Positions 39,861-54,730 of a DNA stretch of 64,000 bases are shown here, piece after piece. How positions within the stretch are numbered: the stretch's first letter is position 1; each line of letters opens with the position of its first letter. The notes beneath the pieces are model-generated. The model saw nothing but the letters and a program-made list of their open reading frames with translations, did not search any database and was not told the DNA's origin. Source of the stretch: Dirofilaria immitis (lineage: Eukaryota > Nematoda > Chromadorea > Rhabditida > Onchocercidae); contig JAKNDB010000079.1 of NCBI GenBank assembly GCA_024305405.1, forward strand, positions 310,001 to 374,000. The letters are read 5' to 3'. Made by a program: the position numbers and the translations under genes.

Positions 39861-40275
39861 TGATATATTTCCAAAAGGTCTGTATACCATTAAGGTGAGA
39901 TTGGTGAAGTTAAGCAGTATATCTCTACCTTTCTCCTATAACTTATCCTCGCTTGATTATCATTCTTGAACCTTTTTTTCTCCCTGACCCCTGATCAGTG
40001 ATAAGAAATTCTCGAATTATACTTCTGACATTCTCATTTTGTTATTACACGGCTTTCATCATCTTCATCATCACGGATTAGGTTAGTATATTTTGCATAT
40101 TATTACATTCAGTCAATTAGGTATCAGTTTAATTAAGGATATGAAAAACAAACAAGAATGCTAATGCAATATATCAAATTAACTTTTGACCTTTCCTGTG
40201 GGCGTAATTTGCTCTTAATAAGGAAGGACCAGTGATTTCATATTTATAATGTAAAATTTAAATTTGAATTTTCAG

Positions 40276-42286
40276 ATGGTATCTGATTCCTACTATCGAA
40301 GTCTAATCGAAGCTGTGCGCCAATTACCGGTACTTTACGATCGAACACATCCGGATTTTCGCAATGTGCGGAAACGTAATGAGGCATGGAAACTTGTTAG
40401 TGAGACATTGTTTAAGCGTGGCTTCTCGCCAAATGAAGGTTGAAGTTTTCACCTCCTTTTTAGACTTCTGTTTATCAGTATTTCTTAAAATGAATGGAAG
40501 AAGTCGTTCTGTTCGTTACTTCCGAATCCCTTCCTTTATTTCCTTATTTCTGCAAAGGTTTTTTGCTTTTTAAGTACTTTAATAAATCCGAAAAATCTTT
40601 TCCATAATAGGAATTTTTCGATATTTATTTTCGATATATTTAGATACTTTCATGAATTAAAAGATGGTTCATAGCCAGAACCTAGATTAATTTTGCTATG
40701 TTTCTTACATTATTCCTTCCTTTCTTTTTCTTTTTAACTATGAACCAATGGATTTAAAAACATTATTGATGGTTGGATTGATATGTAAAGATTTCTCACG
40801 AATTTACTTTTTAGTGTCGGTAACAAAATCAAGAGATCGATGGAAAAGTCTCGTACAACGGTATCGAACCTCAGGACAGTTTGGGCCAGCATTTATGTTT
40901 ACTTCAGAAATGCAATTTCTCGACGAATTTCTCAATGCCGTACCCTCACAACCGTAAGTTCTTTTATTACAGAAATCTGAAAAACAAGGAGGAATCCTTG
41001 TAATTTAGGAAGACAATCTGATGAAAATCCTAGAATACTAAACGGGTAGCAGGTTGATGATAAGTATATAGTAATTCATATCATACTTGACTGTTCCAAC
41101 TAACGAGAAACTAATATGGGCATCGTTTCGAGAAACAGGTCTTATGGAATTGCGAATCGGATTTTTTAATTGCTGATGTTGGAAAACGAAAAAAGCTATT
41201 AATACGAGAAATTTTATCTGTACTATTGGGTTTTTGATGTGTCAACGAAATAGTTTTTCCAGAGCCCCATATTTCAGCATTTCCTAATATTTTGATATTT
41301 GTTCTGCAATTTGTTATAGGATTTAACAAGTATTACTTTGGCGCTATAGTAATTTTTAATTTCGATGCTAATTAATTTCTGGAATCATTTCGATTTAATC
41401 ATATTTCTGATTAATGTATTATGGACGTGACAGCTTTTTGAATTATTTAAACAAAACTAGTTATGAAGATAAGCAATAGCAGGTTGATGAAATTTGATAT
41501 AAAATTATTAAATTTGAAAGTAGTTATGGTTTGAATATTATCTATCAAAATCTTTAAACGGAAAGCATTTTGAAATGTTTATTTTATTTTTCCAGGGTAG
41601 AAGCAACAGCAAATTCACTTCTTGGAAATATGAAAAAAGAAGATAGTGACTGGGAATTTCCGGTTTTATTTGGTAGTGCTAATCAATCTGATAATAATAT
41701 GTCTTTATTTGCAAATATGGATTCACCAGGAGGTTCCTCATCACCCTACGCACAGCAGCAAAATGATATTAATGCAGTTGATACCAATACTGAAGATGGA
41801 TTGCTAAATGGAAATTGCAGTTTCTCTAATGGGAATGGTGTCTCATCCGCACACTGTGTTCCTATATCAATTTCTTCACTATCTGTAAAAGGTATTCTAA
41901 TTTTGAAGTTTTCATTGGTTTTTAAAGATTCTGGTTTGCACTCATTGAAACAATACTTGAACTCATTTAAAGATATCTAATAATATATTAATCATAGATC
42001 TCATGGCACGGAAGCGGCCACGACAGAATGTTTCGGATGGCCCGACAGCATTAGAGAAAAGAATTGCAAGTAGTTTGGAAACAATTCAAGAATTCATCAG
42101 TAATGCATTTCAAAAGCAAAAAGAGCATGAAGTGGAAAAAGAAAAAGTCCAAATGCTGCTTTGTTCCAATGTATTGATCATCTCACTGCTGATATGTCAC
42201 CCAAAGAACATCAGGAAGCATTGCGTGAAATCAAACGATCTTGTGTGAGTATTTGTGCTAGGATTATGTCCGAATCACAACCATAG
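40276..42286 (+). CDS. MADF-domain protein (probable transcription regulator) with a BESS-like C-terminus
   Basis: Exons 40276-40438, 40815-40953, 41596-41891 and 41998-42286; all phases agree. Residues 1-100 form a MADF domain, a Myb/SANT-like DNA-binding fold: LIEAVRQLPVLYDRTHPDFR, NEAWKLVSE, SRDRWKSLVQRYR, FLDEFL. A Ser/Asn-rich linker follows, then a basic stretch ARKRPRQN, and a C-terminal acidic helix LTADMSPKEHQEALREIKRS that resembles a BESS interaction motif. The last exon is one A short at 42151-42153; with it added the frame runs to TAG at 42284-42286. The ATG follows TTTTCAG directly (40269-40275), suggesting trans-splicing right at the start codon. It faces the RasGAP gene tail to tail. 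Confidence 0.88.
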
Positions 42287-44425
42287 GTGTTATAGTTTTT
42301 GTTTTGAGGGAATATTTTTGTTCATTGCAAATAATATTGCTTTTTCGTTAGGCTGATCAATGTAATTTGTCGCCTTATAATGTAGAGCTTTAGCTCTGTA
42401 AAGAAGTTAAACTTCTTGGGCAAAATGTTTTTCATGCTTTGGTGTAATTCCAGGGTACATTTATTGTTTTTCCTCTTATAGAAATAAGGAAAAGGCTGGA
42501 AAGACTAGATTTATTCGAAAGACTAAATTAAGCCGAATAAAAAATAAGGAACCTTTCTCTTGATAAATATCGGTGATGTTTAGGTTATTGAATGTCGAAT
42601 TCTATTATTATATTTGTAATATTATCATTTTATTGTGAATTGCAATACATTTTGACATACTGCGTCACTTTTTCTATTGTTTTATTGTGTTCTTGATCTC
42701 GTTCGATTGATGACAATGACTTTTTTAAACATGAAGAGTATATAATCATTTAGCCTGGGACTTTGATAATGATTTCCGTTTATTTGAAAAGCTAAAACAT
42801 CTTAATGGCCTCAAATATTCTTCATCTCTGCTAGAATTCCTTCTCGGAAATCGTGTCGATTTATCAGTTAATTTTCATTTTGTAATATGTTAAATTCAAT
42901 GGAAGCAGATTGTATTTATTCGAAAATTGCTATGCTTTAACATTTAATTGATTTCATTATGATAATGATGACCTCACATTTATATTGTTTTCATCAAATG
43001 CTTCGTATTTCGCCTGGCAATACCGTTTTATTCTATTTTACATTAGAAAAATGCACTAAATGCAAGTTGAGCGAACACTATTGCTTAAAGTTTCGGTAAT
43101 GAGGCAGAAATGAATCTTCTTATGAAATTATGTATTTAATTTATTATATCACTATTTCGAAGTGCTAATTCCGAAGTTTACGTATCTCGAAAAATTTCTC
43201 TAGAGATTTCGAATTTCTCAAGTTCCTAGTCACTGGCATTTCTTTTTTTTAACTAGGGCTGATCCTACTCATTCTAGAGAAACTGAAGTAGGAAAATAGG
43301 TCAACTAATTCATGCATGGAAAAAGAAAGTTTGCTTTTATTCATCATGAGTAGTATCATTTGCTCTCTACTAATGCGTCGTGAAGATTATCACGATTTTC
43401 AGGAGGGAATATTTGAGAACAATTTTGAAAAAATGTACAGGAAGTGATGATATATCGGAAATTCTGAAAGTTCATTGCAAATTGCAACATATTCACAAAC
43501 CATAAGCACATTATTCATGAATAAAATAGAATTCAAATTCAAAAAATCTAATCAGAAGATCAGGAATAAAATTTTAGGATTTAAGGAAGACCTTAGAATA
43601 CTTCACTTAAAGCTATGTCATTTTCCATGCAAATTTTAAAATTATTTCTACTTAGACAAACAACTGGGAATACTGACAATTTCGCATGAATTCTTTAAAA
43701 TTGTGAAAGGAGAATTGGTGATTAAAGCTAAATATAGAACAAAACACACCAATATATTGGCAACAGGAATTAGTGTTACTATCGTGACAAAGAATATATA
43801 ATCTCTTTCTAATAAAATTCATTTCTTTCCCAAAGACCATTACGTTATTCCATTTCTCGCATTTTAACAACTACTCTATGCTTTATGTGCAGAAAAAATG
43901 TCATAATTTTGACGCAACAGCTAAATTTTGTTTCATTTAAAAGAGACTAAGTTCATACAGACGATAGAAGGCTGAACTATTCATCTGTTATACTGACCTG
44001 CATGCAGTGAGAACAAAACAGAAATAAATACTAACACAAACATTTCTTTAAGAGATCAGCATATGAAAAAGACGGCAAATGCAAATAAGGCTGCAAAGAA
44101 GGCTACCAAATTGAATAATGATTGATAATGAGTTACAATTAGCTCTCACCGTGTCATATACACCAAGCAATTAATGATAAAGAAGTAAATGAAAGACAAA
44201 GTGTCATAAAACTGTAAAGTATGATTAAAACTATAATGAAACAAAAATAGATATTTTCTCGTATAGAATGCTCCTCTCTTGTTCTTTTTTTTCTCCACTT
44301 TTCTCTTGAATAGCATATTCTTCATGTAAAACAAAAATAACATGAAACGAAGGAATGAATTCTGATTGCAAAATAAACACAGAGACATTAAAATGAAAAA
44401 TTGTTCTTGAAGAGATTTCAAAAAT
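42287..44425. other. Intergenic between convergent MADF and RasGAP genes
   Basis: It contains both 3' regions. No coding sequence was recognised; the 72-codon minus frame at 43870-43652 has no family features. Confidence 0.5.
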
Positions 44426-47400
44426 TTAACAAGAGAGGTACTTTTCAGCATGTTTTTCAATAAGCTGATAACCGTATAAGCTTCTGGAAGAGGGCAATTA
44501 GCAGAATCTTGTTGTTCCAGTACTTGCTCCACTTGAAATGCAAGCAGAGCTAACTGATCGATTTTACTATAGCCACAGAATGGATTTTCCGATGATTCTA
44601 CCTTCTGAAAACAATAAATATAAAAAGTAATGCATGGTAAATTTATTATAAATTATAGTTAGGTTTATTAATTATAGCTTCTTATCTTTACCGACGTAAA
44701 AAAAAAATTTAACCGGAGGTGATAAAGCAACAGCATCAAGCAGATCGGCCATTAAACGGACACTGCGGGTACTTTTTCCTGAAACAGTTTTTCCAACATC
44801 AAAAAGCATGATAAATATTAAAAAGTTTAAATATTAAAAATATAAATATTTAGGAAGTTTACCAAATAAAAAAGGCACTTTCTTGATAAAAATGATAAAA
44901 TTAATTAAATTGAATGTTCCAGAAATTTTTTTCAATTTCTCGTTCGAGAAAACTGAAAATAATTCATTACCGGACAGTAATCAATTGAAGAAGCCTGATT
45001 GGCAAGTGACTGGATTGTTTTTGGCAATTGGCGAGACTGTTCAGCTAAAATTTTCAGAAAATTATAGCATAAATTTGGTTTAAATTAGCTGAATTAATTT
45101 ATTCTCAAATGAAGTAACAATTACTTACCGTAGCCATTGCTCCTGAGTGTCAAAATTGGATTCACAAAGCGCAAAATGAAGAATACACTGAAATGGAATC
45201 GTATGAACTCTGGCCTTCACTTTAATCTATTGGAATTAAGCAGAAGGACATTGAAATAAATAAACTATATAAGATTCGAAAAGATATTTTAAAACATCAG
45301 GCTTAAGAAATAAAACTTTCCAATTTAAAATTTCTTTCCGATCTTAGGACAATGAAATGGACCGACGAAAAAATAGTTGCTTCAATTATAATTAATTTTT
45401 ATTGCCAAGTTTTTTGTAAAAATTGTGAAAATTCCAATCAAATTGCTTTTTCAATTCAATCGTTAAAAATACTTTACCTAGCAATTCGACGTGCAATATA
45501 CTGAGAATCATTAAAATATGCTTTTGTTGTTTTTATGATATGTGATAGAATGGCGCGGAAAAGTAGAGGTAGATGCTCAGATAAACTCTTCAGAGCATTC
45601 ATGATTTCCAGTTCCCGTTTTGGTGGCCCTTCAGTTAAATTTGCTAATTCTTCTGTAACCAGATCTTTACCGATCATACGTAGGACTGTTGAAATACAAC
45701 AAGTACAAAATGAATCACACCGAAAAGCGTTATTTCTGAAAGAAAAATGATATAAAATAAGAGAAAATGATTACAAAAATTGGAAAATTATTCTAACTTT
45801 GAATTAATCTTACTTCCTTGACTGTTAAATTTTGTTGTGATTAGTTATCAACAGATTTCGAAATACTGCCATAAGATAAAATCCTTTCCTAACTGCAAAT
45901 ATTCGTTTTATTAGGAATCTTTTTCCATCCACTAATATCTAAGAACTTACTAAAAATCTTTAGATTTCAATTTTTTTGCGTTTTTCAACTAATTCGCTTA
46001 GTATTCCTCTAGTTGGGCCAGAATTTCAACATTTTCAAGCAATTTAAAAATATGTATTCAAAAATCACAAACCAGTTTCATGCTTAATTTGCTCCCTGAC
46101 GATAACTTCAACAAATGACATCAACAAATCGTAATTTGGCAACAAGACAGAGAGTAATAAACGAGCAAAATATTTTCTTTTAAAGATATCCAAAATAGAG
46201 CCAACCCAAGTGGATAAAATAAATGATCGCGTAGTGAGCAACACAAAAAACGATGCATACTGTTCTTCGGGCAGTAAAACGATACGATGACGTACTGCAC
46301 GAAACACAAATCCTTCAAAATTATCTTCCACGCAAAGCTCTTTGCTATCGTCTGCTAATGCATAGAATGGTGATACATCTGAAATCCACTTAACTAATCA
46401 ATGTCATATGAAAGATTAATTCAGTCAATCCTTTGAAAAGGATTAACTGAAAGCACTTTTCAAAAAAAAGAAATACAATGACTGCTTGCCGATCCTATAG
46501 AACAATCTAATATTCTACTGCAACAAAGTGACAAAACGAGCAGATAAAAACACAATAACAAGTTAATTGACAAACAAGACTTATTTCATAAAGCCTACCT
46601 TTCTGTAAATAATCTCTAAATATAACAGCACGCGTTCTTGTCGATAGAGAATTGTGTGAACAAAGCTCAAGTTTTAGTGAGCATGGCCCAGGAGGAATAT
46701 ATCTGAAACGGAAATGTAATGAAAACTGAAGAGAAAGAATGGCAGTTATTAAATAAGTTCTCACTGGTCATGTTATCTCAGTTAATTTTACAGATATTTC
46801 TATTTACTAATTATTATTCATTAAATTATATCGATGTCATCATGACAGCTACTAGTTCGTTCAAAAGAATACATAGGATTATTATCAGGAAGAACTCACT
46901 GTAGCAGAAAACATCTATTAAATATAATGAGTATTTTTTATAGGCACCACTTGCTGAGTTTTGGTTAAAAAATTCCATTAATCATTACCATGGCACTGTA
47001 TGAAAAATCGGGTTTAAAATAACTACCTCTGAAAGCAATTTCATCACAGTTCGCTAATGATTAGTGAAAAATGATGCATTTTTCATAATGAGAATTTTCT
47101 TATTGAATAAAACCAAAATACATGACCTAATTTCCGAAAAAGCAATATTTGGGCAATATCTCAGCGAACTATGAAAGAATTTTGTTAGTCAATTTTAATT
47201 AGCACGCGAAATAAGATAGAATAAAAAATGTAGTTGCCAACTTATTTCCAAACATTAAGGCATAATATAAGCTTATAATTACTATCAACGAATTATATAT
47301 CAAACAGAGAGGAAATCTGATGGAAGGAAGAATAAATATACTTTCGTAAATAAGCAAAAATTAGAATCCTCGATATTTAGATATTTTCCATACAATAACA

Positions 47401-50400
47401 TTTCATATTAAGGCTTAAGGAAGATGAATGATTTGACATAAACTCACCTAAAACTTGTTAAAGTTAAGTAAATAACAGTTGTCGAGCGGATAAAGTAATC
47501 CTGTATGGCAGGAATTACAGCAAATGGTGATGGCGAATGCTGACAACAAAACATCGCAACCGTAACATATTCAACCAATTCAGATAAACTCCTTCGTTTT
47601 GAAATGATAAATGAACTGATGGATAAACACCCAGGCTATTAGAAGCAACCAACAAACAATTCGCTCTATCGAATGATCCTTCCGGGATTTTATAAACAAA
47701 GCAGAAACTAAGATCCAGAACGACTTTTGGTTTAGCCCTCTGCAAAAGCAAAATTATCTTTTTAATTGGTTCATATACATGAATCATACAAATCATTCTA
47801 ATAATGAAATAATAAACTGAAATTTTAATCGGTAAGAAAATGATGGTACCTTTTCATGATCTAAAACGTACAGTTGTGAGACATTCGAATCATTAAGTAT
47901 CACGTAACAACGCTTCCATTTATCTTCTTTGCCTGAAATTTATGAAGATACCATAAAATCACAAGGAATTTCAAAAACATCACAATAATTCAATCCCTAG
48001 TAACCATTTATTATTATTACTATTGGATAATTAAAGATATTATGACACCTATACTGCATCCAATATATCACACTGATATCAATAATCACTCCATTTCCTT
48101 TCTACTGCTAATTCACGATCAAATTTATGAAATCCATGCATCAAAATACTCCATTTTAGAATGAAGTCAAGGTATCAGTCCAATATTGATTCAGCGGTCT
48201 TACAATGATAAGCTTTACAATGCTTTCTTTTTTTCGAAATGTCTTCAAATCTTAAATGATTAATAAAAACAAATCCTTACATCTTCGATAAGCATATGCG
48301 GTCAAAATGGTTTGCGGATAAAAACTATTGCTGCTTAGATTTTGGAACTTTCTATCCGCATTTTTTCCGACAGATCGCTCTCAAATGTACTTGTCAATAC
48401 TGCACGCATCAGATGAAATCCTTCGCAAATTTCCTTTTCGCTGTACCTATAAAGCAATGAGTCTTGAATTCAAATCATATTTCGAATTCATTCGCTTATT
48501 CCGAAACTAAGAGAAATCCATGAGATGAGACAGCTGACAATAGACTAATGTTACAAAATCGGAACATTATTATCAATAAAAGCTGATTATATCAAATGGT
48601 AGAATAATCAGGCGATTTTATGACTTGGTTTGATTACTGGAATCACTCATCGTTTTTAGGGAACTCACAGCCATTGGCATGACATGATATAAAACTTATG
48701 CACTAACAATCTGATAGTCATGACAGAACAATTGGTATGTGTTTAGTAATTAATTTTCTTTCACAAACGAAAAAGCAATTTAACTTTCCTGATGACCTTA
48801 AACATACAATATTGCTATTCTCCATTTTCAGTATACAAAGAATGCGGAAATGCCACTATTTAAGTTGTCAAAAAGAGAAATGAAATCTTACCTTTCAATA
48901 ATATCTGGAATCGTTGCGAAAATTCGTCCACCAATTTCGAAATTACCGTCTGATGTTCGTTTTATTTGAAATTTTTCGATATGTGCACCAGTATTTACCA
49001 TAAGCGTGTATGAATTGGGCTGTACAATTGAATGCCGTAAAGATAACAACCACCACCATCTGCATTTCAATTCATAAATTGATTAATGTTGCAAAAAACC
49101 AAACGATCAAAAGTTTTCAATTCAAAATTTTTGAAAATTTTTTATCAAATGTAAAAAAATTTTCTAGCGATAATCCATTTATATGCCAAACAAATATAAT
49201 GAACGAATTTCGCCAAATTATTTTGCTTTATTAATCTCTTAGTAAGATAAGCTCTTGAACTATTTCTTTTAAATATATGAATTAAATAAATGGATACAAA
49301 AAGTATGTGAAAATTACATTGTGTTAGCCGTTTTGTGAGCACATTTATTGGTTCATCATGAAAGTATGGCAATTCTTCGGGTTTCACATTTTTGTCGTTC
49401 TGCAGTAATAAATGAATGAAACTAAAACATCAGCTAATTTTATCCCTGCTAATATGCATTCCAAAAATAATGAAAACAACGAAAAAGATTGATTTTAAAA
49501 ATACTACTTTTGTAGCTGCTAACTTTTCTCAATTTCCGGTAATCAGTAGACATTTGCCATTGAAGACAGAAAAAAATGAATTATAAAATATTGATTTATT
49601 TCATTCAATTTTGATTCATTCATTGCCATTATTATTTTTATTCTTAAGCAAGCATAATAATTATAGCAATAATGATCAAAAATGATAATAATTTATATCT
49701 TTCTTTTGCTATATATATGTATATGTATGAAAGATTAATCATTTATTTCAATATGTAAATATTTTGTAAGTAAAAAAGAAGAAAAATTTTCTTTATATAT
49801 ATAGCTGTTACTTTAATGTCATGAATTCAAGAACTAACTAGTGGAACGGTAAGCTGCACAGCGACAAGTCCGGATTTCCCATTTTCTCCAATCTTGCCCA
49901 TGCCCATTCGTTATCCACCCGTTGAATTTCCGTTAACAAATCACCCTCACAAAAGCTGGATAAAGCAACTATCAATCTTTGCTTCAATAATTAGACTGAT
50001 ATAAATGCACAGCTTGAATATGATCCAAAAACTAAAGGAAACTTAAGACATACATCCTAATACTAAAACCTATAAATTCCAAAAGCCGAAAATTCCATCA
50101 GAATTATAAAAATAAAAGACTTATAAAAATTGCAATGGCGAACAACTGAATATGAAATTAAAAAACATTAAGGCAAAAAAAGAAAAAAATTGAAAACATA
50201 AAATTAATTTTATCGTTACCTTATTTCATCTGTATCAGGCATTGCACGGAATGGTAGTACAGCTATTCTTTGACGGTTAATTAATTTCACCGGCTATAAA
50301 AAGAACTAAACAAAGGATATGTAGATATGTAAATTCATACTTTCTTCCAGACTTATCTACTGTTCCAAAATTATAGCTTTGATTGGCATATCATAGTCTT

Positions 50401-51811
50401 CATTCTACTTCTATCAACATCTATGATACTTCTCTTCTGCGATTCAGGCAATAAGAAACACAAAATTAATATTAAATAAATTTTTACAATAAGACAAACC
50501 GAAGGTGGTTGAAGTGGCAGCACTGTTGTTTTAGATTCCCTTATAAATGCTTGAATGAGATCAGGCAATGTTGTGAAAGATTTTCCAAACAGGAAATATT
50601 CACCACAAACTCTATCAATACTGAAATTCTTCATTTAAAAGATTTGATGGAAAATTCCATTAAAACAAGAAACATATTCTCTTCAGTCTTTTAATGTATA
50701 AAATTACTGATTAGAAAAAAGAAAAGAAGTTCTAAATTCATTCATGAAATCAGAAAAAATTTTTAAAAATAAGTGATGAATAATTTTATACATTAAAAAA
50801 ACTGAAAGGAATATGTTTCTTGTTTGAAAAACTGAAAATTCAGATTTTCTAATTAGTGCTTCATTAAAGTTGAAACCGACATGGAACCGTGTCCTTTTTC
50901 CTTTAGTTGATACGTCTTTTCTCTTTTTCTTCTCTTTTTTCTCTCTCCCTCTCGAAAAAAAAGAATCTCAAAAACTAATAGCGATATCAATTACCATTTA
51001 ATAAGCAATTATTAAATATTATTTCATGTTAAATACGACATATCTTTTCTATAAAAATAAATATTCACTCGAGAACGTATATGAATAAATACGATATATC
51101 TTTTATAAAATAAGCCCCAAGTCAGTAATCGTCATTGTAAACCAATAGAAATTACACAGCAAATTCAAGAATTCAATTACGAAATCTTTTAATACAATTA
51201 TCAATAAAAAAACTCCAAAGTTTCAAGTAGAAGACTGTAGTATCGTTAAACGAAATAATAAAAGAAATTTTAATCAGCATAAATACTGCCGAAATTCTAG
51301 GGAAGTCTGTTATAAATAATCTCTACACCTAAGTACATGAATCACTTTGACGAACGTAAAATATGAATTAAAAAATATGAAAGACACAATGACATATTAC
51401 TTCCGCTGTCAAAAACAAGCAATTGTATATTTAAAACAAGAATGAAATCATCCCCGTATTACTATTTTTATAACATCTGATAAATGCCTTTTCAGAAGCT
51501 AATATGACATTAAATTAAACGAAAGTGCAAAAAACTTACGAAAAATGCATCACCGAATTGCTGACTGGTGAAAGCCATGAAAGATGAAATTTCGGTTTAA
51601 CAGAATTTTGTTCAGCATGCAAAATCAGTGCACCATCAATTTTACATTCTCGTAACCGATATTCCGCTTCTTCTTCCGTAATAAAACCATGAAAACAATC
51701 CACTGAATCTAATGATGTCGTTGACTTCTCGTCCATTTCTGCTCTTAATTTCGATTTATATTCTTGCATCTGCTGCTTCTCGTCAATCCCATTGTCCGCT
51801 TCAACCGACAT
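44426..51811 (-). CDS. rasa1: RASA1-type Ras GTPase-activating protein (SH2-SH3-SH2-PH-C2-RasGAP)
   Basis: Speeds GTP hydrolysis by Ras and docks on phosphotyrosine receptors. Exons on minus: 51811-51540 and 50620-50500 (SH2), 50293-50220 and 49955-49839 (SH3, MPDTDEIS, WAWA), 49399-49318 and 49059-48892 (second SH2, CYLLRHS-type phosphate loop, NFEIGGRIF), 48446-48281, 47932-47850 and 47739-47448 (PH, KWKRCYVILND), 46702-46599 (C2, CSLKLELCSHNS), 46378-46073 (GAP, FKRKYFARLLL, probable arginine finger), 45735-45478 (TLFR box), 45187-45129 (FILRFVNP), 45044-44971 (QSLANQ), 44952-44863, 44778-44714 and 44604-about 44426. Phases agree throughout. Single bases must be added at 49894, 49039-49041, 48349-48351, 47548-47551, 45723-45726 and 44949-44952. 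ATG 51811 follows TTATTCCAG by nine bases. The C-terminal end is uncertain. Confidence 0.92.
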
Positions 51812-53640
51812 CACACCATCTGGAATAATTTAAAACTGTACGTAAAATTAAATTTGAAATGATTTAATGGTGATGATCGTATACCATTCATATCTTCATA
51901 CTTCAATACTTTCAACAAATTTATTGCGAAGATAGATTTCAGGAAAAAATAATCATAGGTTATTAAAAAGAAAGAAGAAGATGTAAAATCAAAATTTCCA
52001 AAGTAAATTTAGAATAAGAAGAAAAAGAAAACTATCTTATCATATTATAATATGAAAAATCTCAGTATACCGATGGTAGAAAGATAAATGATAAAAAAAA
52101 AAAGAAAAAAATAACAAAAAGAAGAAAATACCAGTAGTAATTCTGTAAACAAGAATTTTTTAAAAAATTATAAAAATAAAAAGAAACAAAATGACAAATT
52201 TTCTGTCAAAATATGAAAATATAATTAATAAATCAATTTTATTTTCGTTTTAATTGAAAAATATTCACAAAAAGACTGCATTATTTGAAATAAGAATTGC
52301 ACATTTGAACAAAATAAAAAAAGATATCTAAGATTTATTTGCAAGCAAGATTTTGATGTTAACTAAAATTCATCCCATAATTTTATCTCGAAATTTGTTA
52401 CCATTTCAATTTATTTCCTAAATTGACGTAAGAAAGGAAGACAAAAAAAAATGGCAAATTATTAATGCTAGAATAATATCTTTTGAAAAATAAAAATTTA
52501 TAAAAATTTTTTCAATGAAAAAGTAGAGTAATCCTGAAAAAAGAATATATATATCTGAATTACCATTCTTATGTAATAAAATAAACCTTTCTGTCGTTTA
52601 ATCAGTTAAGCAAAAAAGTAAGGGATGTTTCAAAACAATGAAAACTTTTTGACATTATTATTCCTATCATTCTTGATGCCATTAATAATTATAATATGGT
52701 TCGTTTTTAGGAATAGTAATTTCTCAATCTTTACTCCCGAATGATCATAATTAAAATGTGCTAAAAGTATTAATATCAATATTAATCAGTAAATTCAAAC
52801 TGCATAAATAAAAATAGGACATCTATTTCAAATATTAAATTAAATATTTCAAAAAGAAAGACACAACTTTATTTCACAAAAAGAAATGACAGTTTATTTA
52901 GAATTGAATTTACGCCGTGTTAGACTAATATAAGATCAAACAAATCTTGACAATCATAGATTTTAACAGTTTTAACATTTCCCAATTCTAAAATCCATTA
53001 ACATTTATAAGAAAAAAATACTCGAAAAACAAATAATCCACTCCGAATAGTTAATAGACCAAGTACTCGCCAAATTTTAGATCGTGATTCAAAAGAATAT
53101 ATGCAAATATTTAATCCCAGGTCTTAATCCTAGCAATTATTATTACTAATACTGTCCAAATCATTGCTATTAAATTTCAATTCTTATTTAAAATTTAAAT
53201 AAAATTTTACAAATCGAAACCATTTTAGAATGAAATGATAAGTCTAAGAAAAAAGAGAAATATAGCAATATTGCTTGTAATCAACGAGAAGATCCATCCC
53301 ATGCCTTACTTTAAAGAATTGTCAATGAATGAAGAAGGGCATTTTACAGGCCTAATAAAAGAAACAGCCTAGAAAAATTAGTCATTACTTCAATTTAGTA
53401 TTTCTATAAATCATCATGCATTATGTTTAATAGAAAATTTATTTCATATTATCATTCGCATTTATAAATTTAAAGTCATAATATAAAAAAATGTTATAAA
53501 TAATAAATAAATAAGCAATTGAATCATATTATTAGTTCTAAAAATAAAAAATTTATCATATAGAAACGATAGAGAGAATTCAAATTTTGAAATTTTGAAA
53601 AATAAATTAAACTAAAACATATATATGTATATATACATAT

Positions 53641-53724
53641 AGAGACCGAGAGAGAGAGAGGGAGGAAAGGAGAAAGAAAGAGAAAAAGAAAGGAAAATTG
53701 GGAGAGAGAGAGAGAGAGAGAGAA
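53641..53724. repeat. GA-rich microsatellite
   Basis: GAGAGA runs at 53647-53662 and 53700-53724, separated by AAAG-rich sequence. Confidence 0.9.
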
Positions 53725-53919
53725 AACAAGTTTTCTTTGATTGTCGAAATATGATCATAGATAATGATGACATTTGATAAAATGGTGGTAGTTGGAATGA
53801 TTTGGTATTTAACAAAATGTGAAAAATTGCATATTTGTCGTCCAAATGCACTTATCAAAAATGTTTTAATTTTATAGATTAAATTAATGAAATTCTTAAA
53901 TTTAATGCATTATGCATGG

Positions 53920-54730
53920 ATATATATATATTGTTTGGGAAGAAAAATATTGTTTTGGTAGGAAATTTTAATTAATTCTATATAAACTTATCGATTATCT
54001 AAATATATCGCTATATATCTATATCTAGATATAAATTAGCTTGATTAAAAAATAAAGATTTTTATCAATATTCTTTAATGAATGCTATCTAAACATTCAA
54101 TGATATTTTTCACTGAAATTAAATTACAAAATTTATATATGTAAATATGGAGATGGATGGAATATGATATGAGAAGAAAAAAAGTGGAGGAAATAGAGTG
54201 GAAGAAGAAGGATAAGGATACATACATCTATTAGTTGTACATAAATTTATGATCGACTATGTAAGTCAGAAATAAATTATATATTTTAATGAATAAATTA
54301 TATATTTTAATGAACCTTTATAATATTTCATTTTTAAATTAAATTAAAAACTTATACATATATACATATGTGTGTGTGTGTGTGCGTGTGTGTGTGTGTG
54401 TTCTGTGCAAATGTGGGTGTACGAGTGTACGTATGTGGGAGATGAAGGAGCTAGGAGGAAGTAGAGGAAGAAACATTTAATTAATTATATATAAATTTAT
54501 AATTAGTCATAGAAGTCAGAAACATTTCACGTATGTTACATCTACATTTAACGTATACTACGTTGAATAAATTATGTATTTCAATATACTTTATCATTTA
54601 AATAAAAAAACGAAGAACAACATCCATATATGTATATATGTACATCATAAATTTATCATATCACTATTTTAGATGAATCAGAAATGTTATAAAATCTATA
54701 TATTCAGTATGCTATGTAGATAAGTTATTA
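53920..54730. repeat. Degenerate tandem blocks with a (TG)n tract
   Basis: Similar blocks near 54235-54330, 54480-54590 and 54640-54715 share TAAATTTATxAT, AGTCAGAAA and AATAAATTATxTATTT words at about 200-250 base spacing. A TG repeat lies at 54368-54401. Copies are strongly diverged. Confidence 0.55.

Noticed and set aside
39031..39898. Poly-His, poly-Ser, poly-Val and poly-Ala proteins
   Set aside because: All derive from CAT, AGC and GTA microsatellites in overlapping frames.
44883..45083. 66-codon plus-strand frame
   Set aside because: It is antisense to two RasGAP exons (45044-44971 and 44952-44863).
45535..45750. 71-codon plus-strand frame
   Set aside because: It is the antisense shadow of a RasGAP exon (45735-45478).
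46065..46378. Loss of the RasGAP arginine finger (Tyr in LLPNYDLL)
   Set aside because: Counting back from the conserved REQI and LFR positions places the finger at the R of FKRKYF, so it is retained.
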